A stretch of 64,000 nucleotides of DNA from Flavobacteriaceae bacterium PS02337 (GCA_029959285.1 JASCOE010000002.1:496001-560000), one strand, 5' to 3'; counted from the stretch's first letter, positions 1 through 9,116 are shown. Notes: generated by a model not told the origin, from the sequence alone. Made by a program: numbers and translations.

Positions 1-4
1 ATCC

Positions 5-1045
5 ATGCAATTATTGATTTCAATTGCATTTTTATTGGTCGGATTTACGATTCCGCTTAATGGATTTTTTATCATGTCTTTAGCCATATTTTGGGTTGCT
101 GCTTTTGCATCGGCTTCGAATGATATTGCGAGCGATGGTTTCTATTTATTAGTTTTACCAAAAGAACAGCAGTCTTTTTTCCTCGGAATCAGAAGTACTT
201 TTTATAGACTTTCAATGTTAGCCGGAAACGGATTAATTGTACTTTTTGCAGGTTATTTAGAACACAAATTCGGCGACAATACAAAAGCTTGGTCTTATAC
301 AATGATTGGCGTAGGTTTATTAATGACTTTTATTACGATCTATAATTTTATTTTTACTCCAAGAAACGAAATTAACACGGTAGAAAGTAAAGACCATCAT
401 CATCAAAATTTCGCAACGATTTTCACGAGTTTCTTCAAGAAAAAACAAATCGGTTTAGTTTTGGCTTTTATCTTGGTTTTTAGATTAGGAGAATCGCAAT
501 TACTTAAAATGTTGAGTCCGTTTTTGCTAGATCCGAAAGAATCAGGCGGAATGGGACTAGATACAGAAGCCGTTGGAATTATTTACGGAACTTGCGGCGT
601 GGCTGCTTTAACAATTGGAGGAATTTTGGGCGGAATTGCGATTTCTAAACAAGGACTTACCAAATGGATGTTTCCCATGTTTTTAGCAATGCATCTTCCA
701 ATTATTGGATTTATCTTATTAGCATTCTTTCATCCTACTTCAATTTATTACATTTATGCCGTTGTAATTTTAGAACAATTCGGTTATGGTTTTGGTTTTA
801 CGGCATTTATGATGTATTTAATTCATGTAGCCGAAGGAGAATCAAAAACAGCACATTATGCACTGGCAACTGGTTTTATGGCAATGGGAATGATGCTGCC
901 AGGAATGTTAAGCGGTTTTATACAACAATATTTAGGCTATCAAAATTTCTTTATTTGGGTTTTGCTAGCTACAATTCCAGGTCTTATTTTATCACGTTTT
1001 TTAATTTTCCCGAAAGATTTTGGGAAGAAAACAGAAGAAGTTTAA
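5..1045 (+). CDS. AmpG-like MFS permease (5' end cut off by window edge)
   Basis: A polytopic inner-membrane transporter of the major facilitator superfamily, most like the AmpG/PAT branch that imports anhydromuropeptides or similar cell-wall fragments. At least nine hydrophobic segments can be read in 346 residues, including an early run with the charged ASNDIASDGFY loop typical of the AmpG branch. Full-length family members have about 400-430 residues, so the true start lies upstream of the window and the ATG at 5 is only the first Met seen. The downstream GH3 hexosaminidase supports a cell-wall recycling role. The substrate is inferred from branch resemblance and context, not shown. Confidence 0.75.
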   Translation: MQLLISIAFLLVGFTIPLNGFFIMSLAIFWVAAFASASNDIASDGFYLLVLPKEQQSFFLGIRSTFYRLSMLAGNGLIVLFAGYLEHKFGDNTKAWSYTMIGVGLLMTFITIYNFIFTPRNEINTVESKDHHHQNFATIFTSFFKKKQIGLVLAFILVFRLGESQLLKMLSPFLLDPKESGGMGLDTEAVGIIYGTCGVAALTIGGILGGIAISKQGLTKWMFPMFLAMHLPIIGFILLAFFHPTSIYYIYAVVILEQFGYGFGFTAFMMYLIHVAEGESKTAHYALATGFMAMGMMLPGMLSGFIQQYLGYQNFFIWVLLATIPGLILSRFLIFPKDFGKKTEEV

Positions 1046-1066
1046 TCCCAAATCAAACTTTTACAT

Positions 1067-1408
1067 ATGGAAATCAATGAAAATTTGCAGGCCGAACGAA
1101 ATCTGAAAGGAACTGAGTTCGAAAAAAATGGAAATCTTGAAAAAGCGATTGAATTGTATGAAGAAAATGTTGCAGAAGGCTTTAAAGGAAATCACCCTTA
1201 CGATCGATTGGCTACGATTTACAAAAATCAAAACGATCTCGATAATGAAATTCGAGTTTTAGAAAAAGCCATTATTGTTTACGAAGAAATCACGATTGAA
1301 GACCGATTAGAAGGTTTGCCGAAACTTTTCCGTTTTAAAAACCGATTGGAAAAAGCGATTGAAACCAAAAAACAATTGGCTAAACAAAAAAAGGCAAAAT
1401 TGAAATAA
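1067..1408 (+). CDS. Small TPR-like helical protein
   Basis: A 113-residue soluble, charged, all-helical protein. Residues 15-60 read as a degenerate tetratricopeptide pair (GNLEKAIELYEENV, then DNEIRVLEKAI), and the C-terminus is Lys-rich. There is no signal peptide or membrane segment. It starts 21 bp after the permease stop and 25 bp before the acetyltransferase, so it is probably co-transcribed with them. I do not recognise a named family, and a protein-protein adaptor role is only what the TPR-like repeat suggests. Confidence 0.7.
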   Translation: MEINENLQAERNLKGTEFEKNGNLEKAIELYEENVAEGFKGNHPYDRLATIYKNQNDLDNEIRVLEKAIIVYEEITIEDRLEGLPKLFRFKNRLEKAIETKKQLAKQKKAKLK

Positions 1409-1433
1409 AACTACTTTTTAGCATTTAGAAATC

Positions 1434-1877
1434 ATGTTAAAACGAACCAATTCAGACGATATCGATTTTATAAATCTAGTTGCTTTATTAGATAAAGATT
1501 TGGCAATTAGAGACGGAGAAGATCATGCGTTTTACAATCAGTTTAATAAAACCGATAAAATAAAACATACGATTGTTTATTACGAAAACGGGATTCCAGT
1601 CGCTTGTGGCGCTTTTCGCGAAAAAGAAAGCGATAAAACCGAAATCAAACGAATGTATGTTCATCCTGATTATCGCAAAAAAGGAATTGCTTCAAAAGTT
1701 TTAGCCGAATTAGAAATTTGGGCGAAAGAAGTGGGTTATACGTATACCATTTTAGAAACTGGAAAAAACCAACCAGAAGCCATCAACTTATATCAAAAAT
1801 TAAATTACACCATAATTCCAAATTATCCTCCTTACGAAGAAATGGATAATAGTGTTTGCATGAAAAAGACTTTATAA
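1434..1877 (+). CDS. GNAT family N-acetyltransferase
   Basis: A 147-residue single-domain GNAT acyltransferase. The acetyl-CoA pyrophosphate-binding segment is visible around residues 76-90 (KRMYVHPDYRKKGIASKVL, the R/Q-x-x-G-x-A signature), followed by the beta-strand with LETGKNQPEAINLYQKLNY typical of the family C-terminus. The acceptor is unknown; an amino sugar or peptide fragment is possible given the neighbouring recycling genes. The stop codon overlaps the ATG of the GH3 gene by one base (TAATG), which indicates translational coupling. Confidence 0.85.
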   Translation: MLKRTNSDDIDFINLVALLDKDLAIRDGEDHAFYNQFNKTDKIKHTIVYYENGIPVACGAFREKESDKTEIKRMYVHPDYRKKGIASKVLAELEIWAKEVGYTYTILETGKNQPEAINLYQKLNYTIIPNYPPYEEMDNSVCMKKTL

Positions 1878-3490
1878 TGAAAATTACTGCCGAAGCATTA
1901 CGACAAAGAATAGGACAATTTTTCTTTCCTGCTGTTTTTATCAACGATACCGAAGAAAATATCCAAGAAACAGAACGCCTTATTAGAGAACATAATATTG
2001 GCGGACTGACCTTTTTTCACAGTCGTGCGAGGGCTGCAACCAATTATGAAAGCAAGAAAAAAGTTATTTTTAATGATGACAGCTACGAAAAAATTAAAGC
2101 CTTAATTGTCCGTTACCAAAAAGCAGCTTCTACTCCACTTTTAATCAGTATTGATGCAGAATGGGGTTTGGCAATGCGAATTGAGAAAACACCTCAATAT
2201 CCGTATGCAATTACACTTGGCGCTTTACCTACAAACAAATCTGATTTGGTTTTTGAAGTCGGAAAACAAATTGGTTTAGATTTAAAAGCTGCTGGAATTC
2301 AGTATAATTTATCGCCTTTGGCAGATATTAATAACAATCCAAACAATCCTGTTATTGGTTATCGTTCTTTTGGTGAAAATAAAGAAAAAGTAGCCAATTT
2401 TTCGGTTGAATATTTAAAAGGAATGTCAGAAGTTGGCGTTTTAGGCTGTCTAAAACACTTTCCCGGACACGGAAATACGAATGTCGATTCGCATTTGGGA
2501 TTGCCAGTTTTAAAGGAAAATTTAGAAGAATTATTAGAAAACGAATTATATCCGTTTATTAAAGGAATCGAAAATAATGTCGATTCGATTATGATTGGAC
2601 ATTTGGCTGTTCCGAGTTTAAATGACGGAAAAGATACATCGGCAACTTTATCAAAAGCGGTTATTCAAGATCTTTTGCGTGATAAATTAGGTTATGATGG
2701 TTTGGTAATTTCTGATGCTTTAAACATGCACAGCGTTTCTAAATTGTATGAAACAAAAGGTCAATTAGAATGGGAAGCTTTCAATGCTGGAAATGACATT
2801 TTATGTTTCGCCGAAAATGTTCCCGAAGGAATTGAAGCGATTTATAAAAATGCATCGCCAAATCGTATTTTCGAAAGCTACGACCGAATTATGAAAGCCA
2901 AAGAAAAAGCTGGAATTCTTTCTGGAAACACAACAGCTTCAGGCGAATTAGATTTCGAAAAAACAGCTGATTTAAATCTGCAAATTGCTCAAAATGCGAT
3001 TACAACAATCATTGATAATTCAAGTACAGAATTAGCTTTTGAATCTCAGAAAAACAACAAATTAGCTAAACTGAGTTTATATAAAAATACCGAAAACACT
3101 TTCTTCAAAACTTTAAATTCAAAATTGTCTTCTCCAGAATTTACTTTTGAAAATTTAGAAATTTCGGATATTTCATCTATTAAAAATGAATTAGAAAATT
3201 TTGAAACGATTATTATTTCATTATTTGTTCCAAAAGCAAAACCAATGAATAATTTCGAAATTAATGATGAAGTTTTAGAATTGCTTTCTGATTTACTTCA
3301 AACCAAAAAATGTATTGTTTACGTTTTCGGAAATCCATACGTTTTACCTATAATTCCGAATCTTAAAAAAGCTTCAGGATTGGTTCAGGCGTATCAGGAT
3401 TTTGAAGAATTTCAAAAAACAGCAGGAATTCAATTTTTAGAAAAAATTACTTCAACTGGCACTCTTCCCGTAAACATTGAAATTCAATAA
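1877..3490 (+). CDS. nagZ: Glycoside hydrolase family 3 beta-N-acetylglucosaminidase (NagZ-like)
   Basis: Predicted to remove terminal N-acetylglucosamine from muropeptides during cell-wall recycling. The bacterial GH3 hexosaminidase signature KHFPGHG with its His-Asp dyad lies near residues 192-206, and the nucleophile loop SDALNMH is near residue 279. At 537 residues it is longer than classic NagZ (about 340) and carries an extra C-terminal domain of about 190 residues, as in Bacteroidetes GH3 enzymes. No signal peptide is visible, so a cytoplasmic enzyme fits the upstream AmpG-like importer. I chose ATG 1877 over 1856 because it makes a one-base TAATG junction with the preceding gene. Confidence 0.85.
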   Translation: MKITAEALRQRIGQFFFPAVFINDTEENIQETERLIREHNIGGLTFFHSRARAATNYESKKKVIFNDDSYEKIKALIVRYQKAASTPLLISIDAEWGLAMRIEKTPQYPYAITLGALPTNKSDLVFEVGKQIGLDLKAAGIQYNLSPLADINNNPNNPVIGYRSFGENKEKVANFSVEYLKGMSEVGVLGCLKHFPGHGNTNVDSHLGLPVLKENLEELLENELYPFIKGIENNVDSIMIGHLAVPSLNDGKDTSATLSKAVIQDLLRDKLGYDGLVISDALNMHSVSKLYETKGQLEWEAFNAGNDILCFAENVPEGIEAIYKNASPNRIFESYDRIMKAKEKAGILSGNTTASGELDFEKTADLNLQIAQNAITTIIDNSSTELAFESQKNNKLAKLSLYKNTENTFFKTLNSKLSSPEFTFENLEISDISSIKNELENFETIIISLFVPKAKPMNNFEINDEVLELLSDLLQTKKCIVYVFGNPYVLPIIPNLKKASGLVQAYQDFEEFQKTAGIQFLEKITSTGTLPVNIEIQ

Positions 3491-3548
3491 GTTAAAACCA
3501 TTTATAGTCAAAATTTATCAACTTATAAATTTTTATAATCACATCTTA

Positions 3549-3580
3549 TTGTAAGTACCTGCACTTATGACCTATTTTTG
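3549..3580 (+). promoter_or_regulatory. Bacteroidetes-type promoter of the peroxiredoxin gene
   Basis: TTG at 3549-3551 and TATTTTTG at 3573-3580, separated by 21 bases, match the Flavobacterium TTG-N19-21-TAnnTTTG promoter. They lie 36 bases upstream of the peroxiredoxin ATG. Confidence 0.65.
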
Positions 3581-3615
3581 CATCAGAAATAAATTTTTAA
3601 CGTAAAACGAAAAAT

Positions 3616-4254
3616 ATGTCTTTAGTAGGAAAAAAATTCCCAAGTATTGCAGTAGATGCTATCTCAGAAATGGGTGACAATTTAAAAATCAACATTTTTG
3701 AAGAAGCAGTAAACAACAATAAAAAAGTACTTTTATTTTGGTACCCAAAAGATTTTACTTTTGTATGTCCAACTGAATTACACGCCTTTCAAGCTGCATT
3801 ACCAGAATTTGAGCAAAGAAATACTATCGTAATTGGTGCTTCTTGTGATACAAACGAAGTTCACTTCGCTTGGTTAAACACTCCAAAAAACAATGGTGGA
3901 ATCGAAGGTGTTACTTACCCAATCTTAGCTGATACTAACCGTAACTTAGCTAACATTTTAGGTATTCTTGACATCGAATCTACAAGCTACAGCGAAGATA
4001 CAGATTCAGTTATCATCGAAGGTTCAAACGTAACTTACAGAGCTACTTACCTTATTGACGAAACTGGAAAAATCTTCCACGAAAGTGTAAACGATATGCC
4101 ATTAGGACGTAACGTAAACGAATACTTAAGAATGGTTGACGCTTACACGCACATCCAAACTAAAGGTGAAGTTTGTCCTGCAAACTGGGAAGCTGGTAAA
4201 GAAGCTATGTCTGCAGACAGAGTTAGTACTGCTGAATACTTAAGCGCAAACTAA
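3616..4254 (+). CDS. 2-Cys peroxiredoxin (AhpC/TSA family)
   Basis: A cytoplasmic thiol peroxidase that reduces hydrogen peroxide and organic peroxides. The peroxidatic cysteine is C51 in FTFVCPTELH, and the resolving cysteine is near residue 187 in GEVCPANWEAG, the arrangement of a typical two-Cys peroxiredoxin. The length of 212 residues is normal. A thioredoxin gene follows about 190 bp downstream and is a plausible reductant. The gene has its own strong-looking promoter. Codon use favours frequent codons, as expected for an abundant protein. Confidence 0.93.
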   Translation: MSLVGKKFPSIAVDAISEMGDNLKINIFEEAVNNNKKVLLFWYPKDFTFVCPTELHAFQAALPEFEQRNTIVIGASCDTNEVHFAWLNTPKNNGGIEGVTYPILADTNRNLANILGILDIESTSYSEDTDSVIIEGSNVTYRATYLIDETGKIFHESVNDMPLGRNVNEYLRMVDAYTHIQTKGEVCPANWEAGKEAMSADRVSTAEYLSAN

Positions 4255-4260
4255 TTTTTT

Positions 4261-4436
4261 AATTAGTTTCTAAGATACTAAGATGCTAAGGTTCTGAGAT
4301 TTATTCTTAGACCTTAGTAACTTAGAAATCTTATCTCTACAAAAAATCTGAAAAAATTATAGTGCAAAGAAAGTAAAGGTTCAGCAAAAAAACTCAGAAC
4401 CTTAGCATCTTAGCGCCTTAGAACCTCAAAAAATAA
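4261..4436. repeat. Intergenic inverted repeat built on CTTAG heptads
   Basis: The spacer between the peroxiredoxin and thioredoxin genes contains an exact 18-bp inverted repeat: AGATGCTAAGGTTCTGAG at 4281-4298 and its complement at 4393-4410. It sits within longer runs of CTAAG/CTTAG units. On a transcript these arms would form a long hairpin. Confidence 0.8.
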
Positions 4437-4441
4437 AGAAA

Positions 4442-4750
4442 ATGTTAATCGACTTAAACGAAGATACGTTAGCAGATTTAGTTGCTAAAAATGAAAAAGT
4501 AGTAGTACAATATTCAGCTTCATGGTGTGGAAATTGCCGTATTATGAAACCAAAATTCAAAAAATTAGCAACAGAAAATGAAGCTATCACTTTTGTTTTG
4601 GTTGATGCAGAAAATTCTCCTGAATCAAGAAAATTAGCTAATGTGAGCAACTTGCCAACATTTGCAACTTTCGTAAACGGACAATTAGTTGGAGAAACGC
4701 AAACTAACAAACAAGAAGTTTTAATCGATCTTGTAAACGCTATTGCTTAA
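4442..4750 (+). CDS. Thioredoxin family protein
   Basis: A 102-residue single-domain thioredoxin-fold protein with the redox motif WCGNC (Cys29, Cys32) and the cis-proline segment NLPTF near residue 78. Classic thioredoxin has WCGPC, so the Asn variant suggests a dedicated partner rather than general Trx1. No signal peptide is present, so it is cytoplasmic. Its place between the peroxiredoxin and the small acidic gene at 4860 suggests it recycles that peroxiredoxin; this is inferred from context. Confidence 0.88.
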   Translation: MLIDLNEDTLADLVAKNEKVVVQYSASWCGNCRIMKPKFKKLATENEAITFVLVDAENSPESRKLANVSNLPTFATFVNGQLVGETQTNKQEVLIDLVNAIA

Positions 4751-4760
4751 ATTTAAATTG

Positions 4761-4858
4761 TTAGACTTGCTTAGATTTTTAGACATTTTAGATGTCTTTA
4801 AAATTTTAAAGAAAGTCTAAGAAGTCTAAGCAAGTCTAAAAATCTAAGAAGTCTAAAT
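4761..4858. repeat. GTCTAAG/CTTAGAC heptad repeat spacer
   Basis: The whole 109-bp gap between the thioredoxin gene and the next gene consists of AGTCTAAG-like units in both orientations, for example AGACTTGCTTAG near 4763 and CTAAGCAAGTCT near 4825-4836. It can fold on itself. It is of the same general kind as the spacer at 4261-4436 but has a different core word. Confidence 0.75.
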
Positions 4859-4859
4859 T

Positions 4860-5117
4860 ATGAAATTACCAGTAATAAAGCATTTAACGCAATTCATCGA
4901 AGAAAACGATCAGGATTATATCATTGAAACGATTGAAGTTCTTGAAGCTATGACGGAAATTCCTTCTCTAAAAGATGAAGAATTAGACGTAATAGGCGAA
5001 TTGATTTCTAATATGTATGGCGCTCTTGAAGTACAAAAACTTGTAGCTCAAGGAACAGATAAAAAAGAAGCTTTAAATACGTTTATGAAACGTGTTTTAG
5101 GTTCTATCGATAAATAA
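4860..5117 (+). CDS. Small acidic conserved protein (DUF6952-like)
   Basis: An 85-residue acidic, helical, soluble protein without cysteines. It resembles the Flavobacteriia family that I recall as DUF6952, which sits directly after peroxiredoxin and thioredoxin genes; the family name comes from memory. Role unknown. The conserved position suggests an accessory of the peroxide-defence group. A rho-independent terminator follows at 5151-5184. Confidence 0.7.
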   Translation: MKLPVIKHLTQFIEENDQDYIIETIEVLEAMTEIPSLKDEELDVIGELISNMYGALEVQKLVAQGTDKKEALNTFMKRVLGSIDK

Positions 5118-5150
5118 ATCGAGACTCTAAATCAAAAAAACATGACGGAG

Positions 5151-5184
5151 AAAGCGTTTCTATTTTAGAGACGCTTTTTTTTTT
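5151..5184 (+). terminator. Rho-independent terminator
   Basis: The arms AAAGCGTTTC (5151-5160) and GAGACGCTTT (5168-5177) pair with one G-T and are followed by a T run to 5184. It ends the peroxiredoxin-thioredoxin-small-protein group. Confidence 0.8.
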
Positions 5185-5212
5185 GTTTTTAATCTCAGTC
5201 TCAGTTTACACT

Positions 5213-5560
5213 TGTCAGGCTGAGCGTCCCGAAGCTTCGGGAGAAGCCCACGCAAAGTAAATCTAAAATCTATCCTTTAAAATCTAAAATAATTAGGGCG
5301 AGACAGAATTTGAAAAAGTGGGCAAACATACTTTATCTATATACGCCCACTTTCTCAAATCCTGTCGGGCTATCCGTGCTACTTCGGTAGCTAGCTTCTA
5401 TCCCTCTCGCAGGTAAACGTTTTCAATTAAACATTTATAATTATCGACAAAGAATTGTCAGGCTGAGCGGAGTCGAAGCCCACACATAGAAAATCGACAA
5501 ATAGCAGCAATTTAAATTACGGAGCTACTTGCGTGGGCTTCGACTCCGCTCAGCCTGACA
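5213..5560. repeat. REP-like repeat cluster in a 590-bp gene-free gap
   Basis: The gap 5118-5709 has no credible gene. It holds three repeat modules. TGTCAGGCTGAGCG-type units occur at 5213 (interrupted by the 16-bp palindrome TCCCGAAGCTTCGGGA at 5227-5242) and at 5456-5483, with an exact 28-bp inverted copy at 5533-5560. A separate imperfect inverted repeat pairs 5301-5323 with 5345-5366 (GAAAAAGTGGGC against GCCCACTTTCTC). Confidence 0.8.
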
Positions 5561-5709
5561 AACACAATAAATCTAAAATAATTAGATAAATTCGTGAATT
5601 CGTGGCTATCCAAAAACCATGCTTAATCTCTCCTTAAACCGATAACAAATACTTTTAGATTCAAATATTAATCCTTACTTTTGAACCTCATTAATTTTAA
5701 ACAAAAAAC

Positions 5710-6207
5710 ATGGCATCTATCACATTAGGAGGAAATCCAGTTCATACATCAGGCGAATTACCAGCAGTTGGAACACAATTAGCTGACTTCAAATTAGTTC
5801 AAAATGACTTATCTGTTGCCTCTTTAAGCAACTTCGCTGGTAAGAAATTAGTTTTAAATATCTTTCCAAGCGTAGATACAGGAACTTGCGCAACATCTGT
5901 TAGAACTTTCAACGCTAGTGCTAGCGGATTAGAAAACACAACTGTTTTATGTATTTCTAGAGATTTACCTTTTGCTCAAAAACGTTTTTGTGGTGCTGAA
6001 GGTTTAGAAAATGTAGTAAACTTATCAGATTTTCAAACTGGAGCTTTTGGAAAAGCAAACGGTTTAGAAATCGTTGACGGACCATTAGCAGGTTTACACT
6101 CAAGAGCAATTATTGTGGTTGATGCAGATGGAAAAATCGTTCATACAGAACAAGTTGCAGAAATTGCAAACGAACCAAATTACGAAGCGGCTTTAGCAGC
6201 ACTATAA
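5710..6207 (+). CDS. tpx: Thiol peroxidase Tpx
   Basis: An atypical 2-Cys peroxiredoxin of the Tpx family, reducing lipid and alkyl hydroperoxides. The peroxidatic Cys60 lies in VDTGTCATSVRTFN and the resolving Cys94 in KRFCGAEG, at the normal spacing. The length of 165 residues is standard. A TACTTTTG box at 5676-5683, 27 bases before the ATG, is a likely -7 element. It is separated from the other peroxide genes by the repeat cluster and is probably transcribed on its own. Confidence 0.95.
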   Translation: MASITLGGNPVHTSGELPAVGTQLADFKLVQNDLSVASLSNFAGKKLVLNIFPSVDTGTCATSVRTFNASASGLENTTVLCISRDLPFAQKRFCGAEGLENVVNLSDFQTGAFGKANGLEIVDGPLAGLHSRAIIVVDADGKIVHTEQVAEIANEPNYEAALAAL

Positions 6208-6220
6208 TATTTTCCTTTAA

Positions 6221-6595
6221 ATGGAGTTTCAAAAAGATAATACATTTGTTACAGGTCGATTAAAAAGCGTTACTTATGCTTTTAAAGGAGCTGTAAAATT
6301 GATAAAAACAGAACACAGCGTTATGGTTCAATTCTCTTTGGGAATTATTATGACCATTGCGGGTTTCTATTTTCATATTTCACAAACCGAATGGCTATGT
6401 CAAACCATGGCCATCGGTTTGGTTTTAAGCATTGAAGGATTGAATACGGCTGTTGAAAAAATTGCCGATTTTATTCATCCTGATTACAGCAAACGAATCG
6501 GATTTATTAAAGATATTGCTGCCGGAGCGGTATTTTTTGCCGCATTAACCGCAATAGCAATAGGCTTGATTATTTATATTCCAAAATTTATTTAG
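6221..6595 (+). CDS. dgkA: Diacylglycerol/undecaprenol kinase family membrane protein
   Basis: A 124-residue integral membrane lipid kinase with three hydrophobic segments. The family signature is present as IEGLNTAVEKIADFI followed by KDIAAGAVFFAAL, containing the metal- and ATP-binding Glu and Asn residues. In this branch the substrate may be undecaprenol rather than diacylglycerol, and the sequence does not decide. The gene starts 13 bp after tpx and ends 18 bp before ftsK, a common neighbour in Flavobacteriia. Confidence 0.88.
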   Translation: MEFQKDNTFVTGRLKSVTYAFKGAVKLIKTEHSVMVQFSLGIIMTIAGFYFHISQTEWLCQTMAIGLVLSIEGLNTAVEKIADFIHPDYSKRIGFIKDIAAGAVFFAALTAIAIGLIIYIPKFI

Positions 6596-6613
6596 GCAAA
6601 GGAAAACGCAAGA

Positions 6614-9064
6614 ATGGCAAAAAATAAAAAAGAAACGGTAGATAAAAAAAACGACAAACAAGAAGGAAATAAAAGATCTTTTAAGATATCTAAACAACAA
6701 AAATTTGTTTTAGGCTGTCTTTTGGTTCTTTTTTCTGTCGCATTATTAGTGGCATTTATTTCTTTTTACGTTAACGGACAATGGCAAAACGATCAGAGTG
6801 TTGTAAACCAACTTGGCGATCGTACTGAAGTTGCCGAAAACTGGCTCGGAAAATTTGGAGCTTATCTTGCCGATTTAGTAATCTACAGAGGTTTCGGACT
6901 TGCTTCTTTCTTATTCGTACGTTTATTTTTCCTTACCGGAATGTTTTTGGCATTAGAACTTTCTACTCAAAAGCTGAAAAATACTTGGTTTTGGGATATT
7001 TTTGCTATTATCGTAGTTTCTGTATTATTTGGTTTCTTCGCCACTTCTGCACCCGAATTGGGCGGCACAATTGGTTACGAGTTAAATCTTTTCCTTCAAG
7101 ATTATATCGGAAAAACAGGTACTTTATTGACACTGCTTTTCGGTTTAATTGTCTACTTGATTTTCAAAATCAAACTATCTCCAGAAAAAATTCAATCGTA
7201 TTTTGATTCAACTAAAAAAGAATTTAAATCAGAATTAGAGACTTTAAAACCAGCTGTTCAACAGCCTGAAAGCGCTTATAATTTAGAAGAATTTGTTGTA
7301 GAAGAACCAGAAAGTGATCCAGAATTAGATGAGATTCACATCAAAACTGTTGATTCACAATTTGAAATCAACAAAGAAGCATTGAAACCAACTATCAATC
7401 ATTCTTCTGAAATCGAATTGAATCCAATTTTAAAACCAATTCAGCCAAAACAAGAATTACCATTAGTTTCTCCCGATGAAGCTTTTGTAATAGAAAAAGC
7501 AGAAGAAGAAGATATTATTGAAGAAAACTTAGCTTCTCGCCTAGTTGCCGATTTTGGATTATTTGATCCGACTTTAGATTTATCTAATTACAAATTCCCA
7601 ACCATCGATTTATTAAAAGAATATTCGACTGGCGGAATTACAATTAATCAAGAAGAATTAGAAGAAAATAAAAACAAAATTGTAGATACTCTTCGTAACT
7701 ACAAAATTGAAATTGCACAAATTAAGGCAACTGTTGGACCATCGGTAACTTTATATGAAATTGTGCCAGAAGCAGGAATCAGAATTTCTAAAATTAAAAG
7801 TTTAGAAGATGATATTGCTTTATCATTATCTGCACTTGGAATTCGTATTATTGCGCCAATTCCAGGAAAAGGCACTATCGGTATTGAGGTTCCGAACAAA
7901 AAACCAACTATGGTTTCTATGAAAAGCGTTATTGGAGCAGCAAAATTCCAAGAAGCCGAAATGGAATTACCAATTGCTTTAGGTAAAACTATTTCAAATG
8001 AAACCTTTGTTGTCGATCTTGCCAAAATGCCTCACTTGTTGATGGCTGGGGCAACTGGTCAAGGAAAATCGGTTGGATTAAATGCGGTTTTAACTTCATT
8101 ATTATATAAAAAACATCCGGCAGAAGTAAAATTTGTTTTGGTCGATCCGAAAAAAGTTGAGCTTACACTTTTCAATAAAATAGAAAGACATTATTTAGCC
8201 AAACTTCCTGATACGGAAGACGCTATTATTACCGACAATGCAAAAGTTGTAAATACTTTAAATTCACTTTGTACAGAAATGGACAATCGTTATTCTTTAT
8301 TAAAAGATGCGATGGTTCGTAATATTAAAGAATACAATGATAAATTTAAAGCAAGAAAATTAAATCCAGAAGCTGGCCACCGATTTTTACCCTATATTGT
8401 TTTAGTTGTCGATGAGTTCGCCGATTTAATCATGACCGCTGGAAAAGAAGTTGAAATTCCTATTGCGCGTCTGGCTCAGTTAGCCCGTGCTATTGGTATT
8501 CACTTAATTATTGCAACACAAAGACCTTCAGTTAACGTAATTACCGGTTTAATTAAAGCCAACTTCCCTGCAAGAATTGCTTTTAGAGTAACTTCAAAAA
8601 TTGACTCAAGAACTATTTTGGACACGCAAGGAGCCGATCAGTTAATTGGTCGTGGAGATTTATTGTATACAAATGGAAATGACGTTGTACGTGTACAGTG
8701 CGCATTTATTGATACTCCAGAAGTAGAAAAAATTACAGATTTTATTGGTGGACAAAAAGCATATGCTACAGCTTATTTGCTCCCAGAGTTTGTTGGAGAA
8801 GAAACTGGCATTAATCTTGATATAGATATTTCTGACAGAGATACTTTATTTAGAGAAGCGGCGGAGATTATTGTCAATGCCCAGCAAGGTTCTGCTTCTT
8901 TATTGCAGCGAAAATTAAAATTAGGATACAACAGAGCAGGTCGTTTGATCGATCAACTTGAGGCAGCAGGTATTGTTGGTCCTTTCGAAGGCAGTAAAGC
9001 AAGAAGTGTGAATATTTTAGACTTAAGTGCTCTTGATCAATTTTTTAATAATGAACAAAATTAA
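6614..9064 (+). CDS. ftsK: DNA translocase FtsK
   Basis: A septal DNA pump that clears the chromosome and activates dimer resolution. The 816 residues contain a basic N-terminus and about four membrane segments in residues 30-185, then an acidic linker. The motor has Walker A AGATGQGKS near residue 477 and Walker B VLVVDEFADLI near 596. The C-terminal winged-helix gamma domain (about 745-805, ending in AGIVGPFEGSKARSV) reads the polarity signal. The linker is short compared with E. coli FtsK. The downstream LolA-like gene begins just after the stop. Confidence 0.96.
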   Translation: MAKNKKETVDKKNDKQEGNKRSFKISKQQKFVLGCLLVLFSVALLVAFISFYVNGQWQNDQSVVNQLGDRTEVAENWLGKFGAYLADLVIYRGFGLASFLFVRLFFLTGMFLALELSTQKLKNTWFWDIFAIIVVSVLFGFFATSAPELGGTIGYELNLFLQDYIGKTGTLLTLLFGLIVYLIFKIKLSPEKIQSYFDSTKKEFKSELETLKPAVQQPESAYNLEEFVVEEPESDPELDEIHIKTVDSQFEINKEALKPTINHSSEIELNPILKPIQPKQELPLVSPDEAFVIEKAEEEDIIEENLASRLVADFGLFDPTLDLSNYKFPTIDLLKEYSTGGITINQEELEENKNKIVDTLRNYKIEIAQIKATVGPSVTLYEIVPEAGIRISKIKSLEDDIALSLSALGIRIIAPIPGKGTIGIEVPNKKPTMVSMKSVIGAAKFQEAEMELPIALGKTISNETFVVDLAKMPHLLMAGATGQGKSVGLNAVLTSLLYKKHPAEVKFVLVDPKKVELTLFNKIERHYLAKLPDTEDAIITDNAKVVNTLNSLCTEMDNRYSLLKDAMVRNIKEYNDKFKARKLNPEAGHRFLPYIVLVVDEFADLIMTAGKEVEIPIARLAQLARAIGIHLIIATQRPSVNVITGLIKANFPARIAFRVTSKIDSRTILDTQGADQLIGRGDLLYTNGNDVVRVQCAFIDTPEVEKITDFIGGQKAYATAYLLPEFVGEETGINLDIDISDRDTLFREAAEIIVNAQQGSASLLQRKLKLGYNRAGRLIDQLEAAGIVGPFEGSKARSVNILDLSALDQFFNNEQN

Positions 9065-9116
9065 TCCAATCATGAAAGCAAAAATTCAAGAAATCAACAA
9101 CAATTCTATCACAAAC

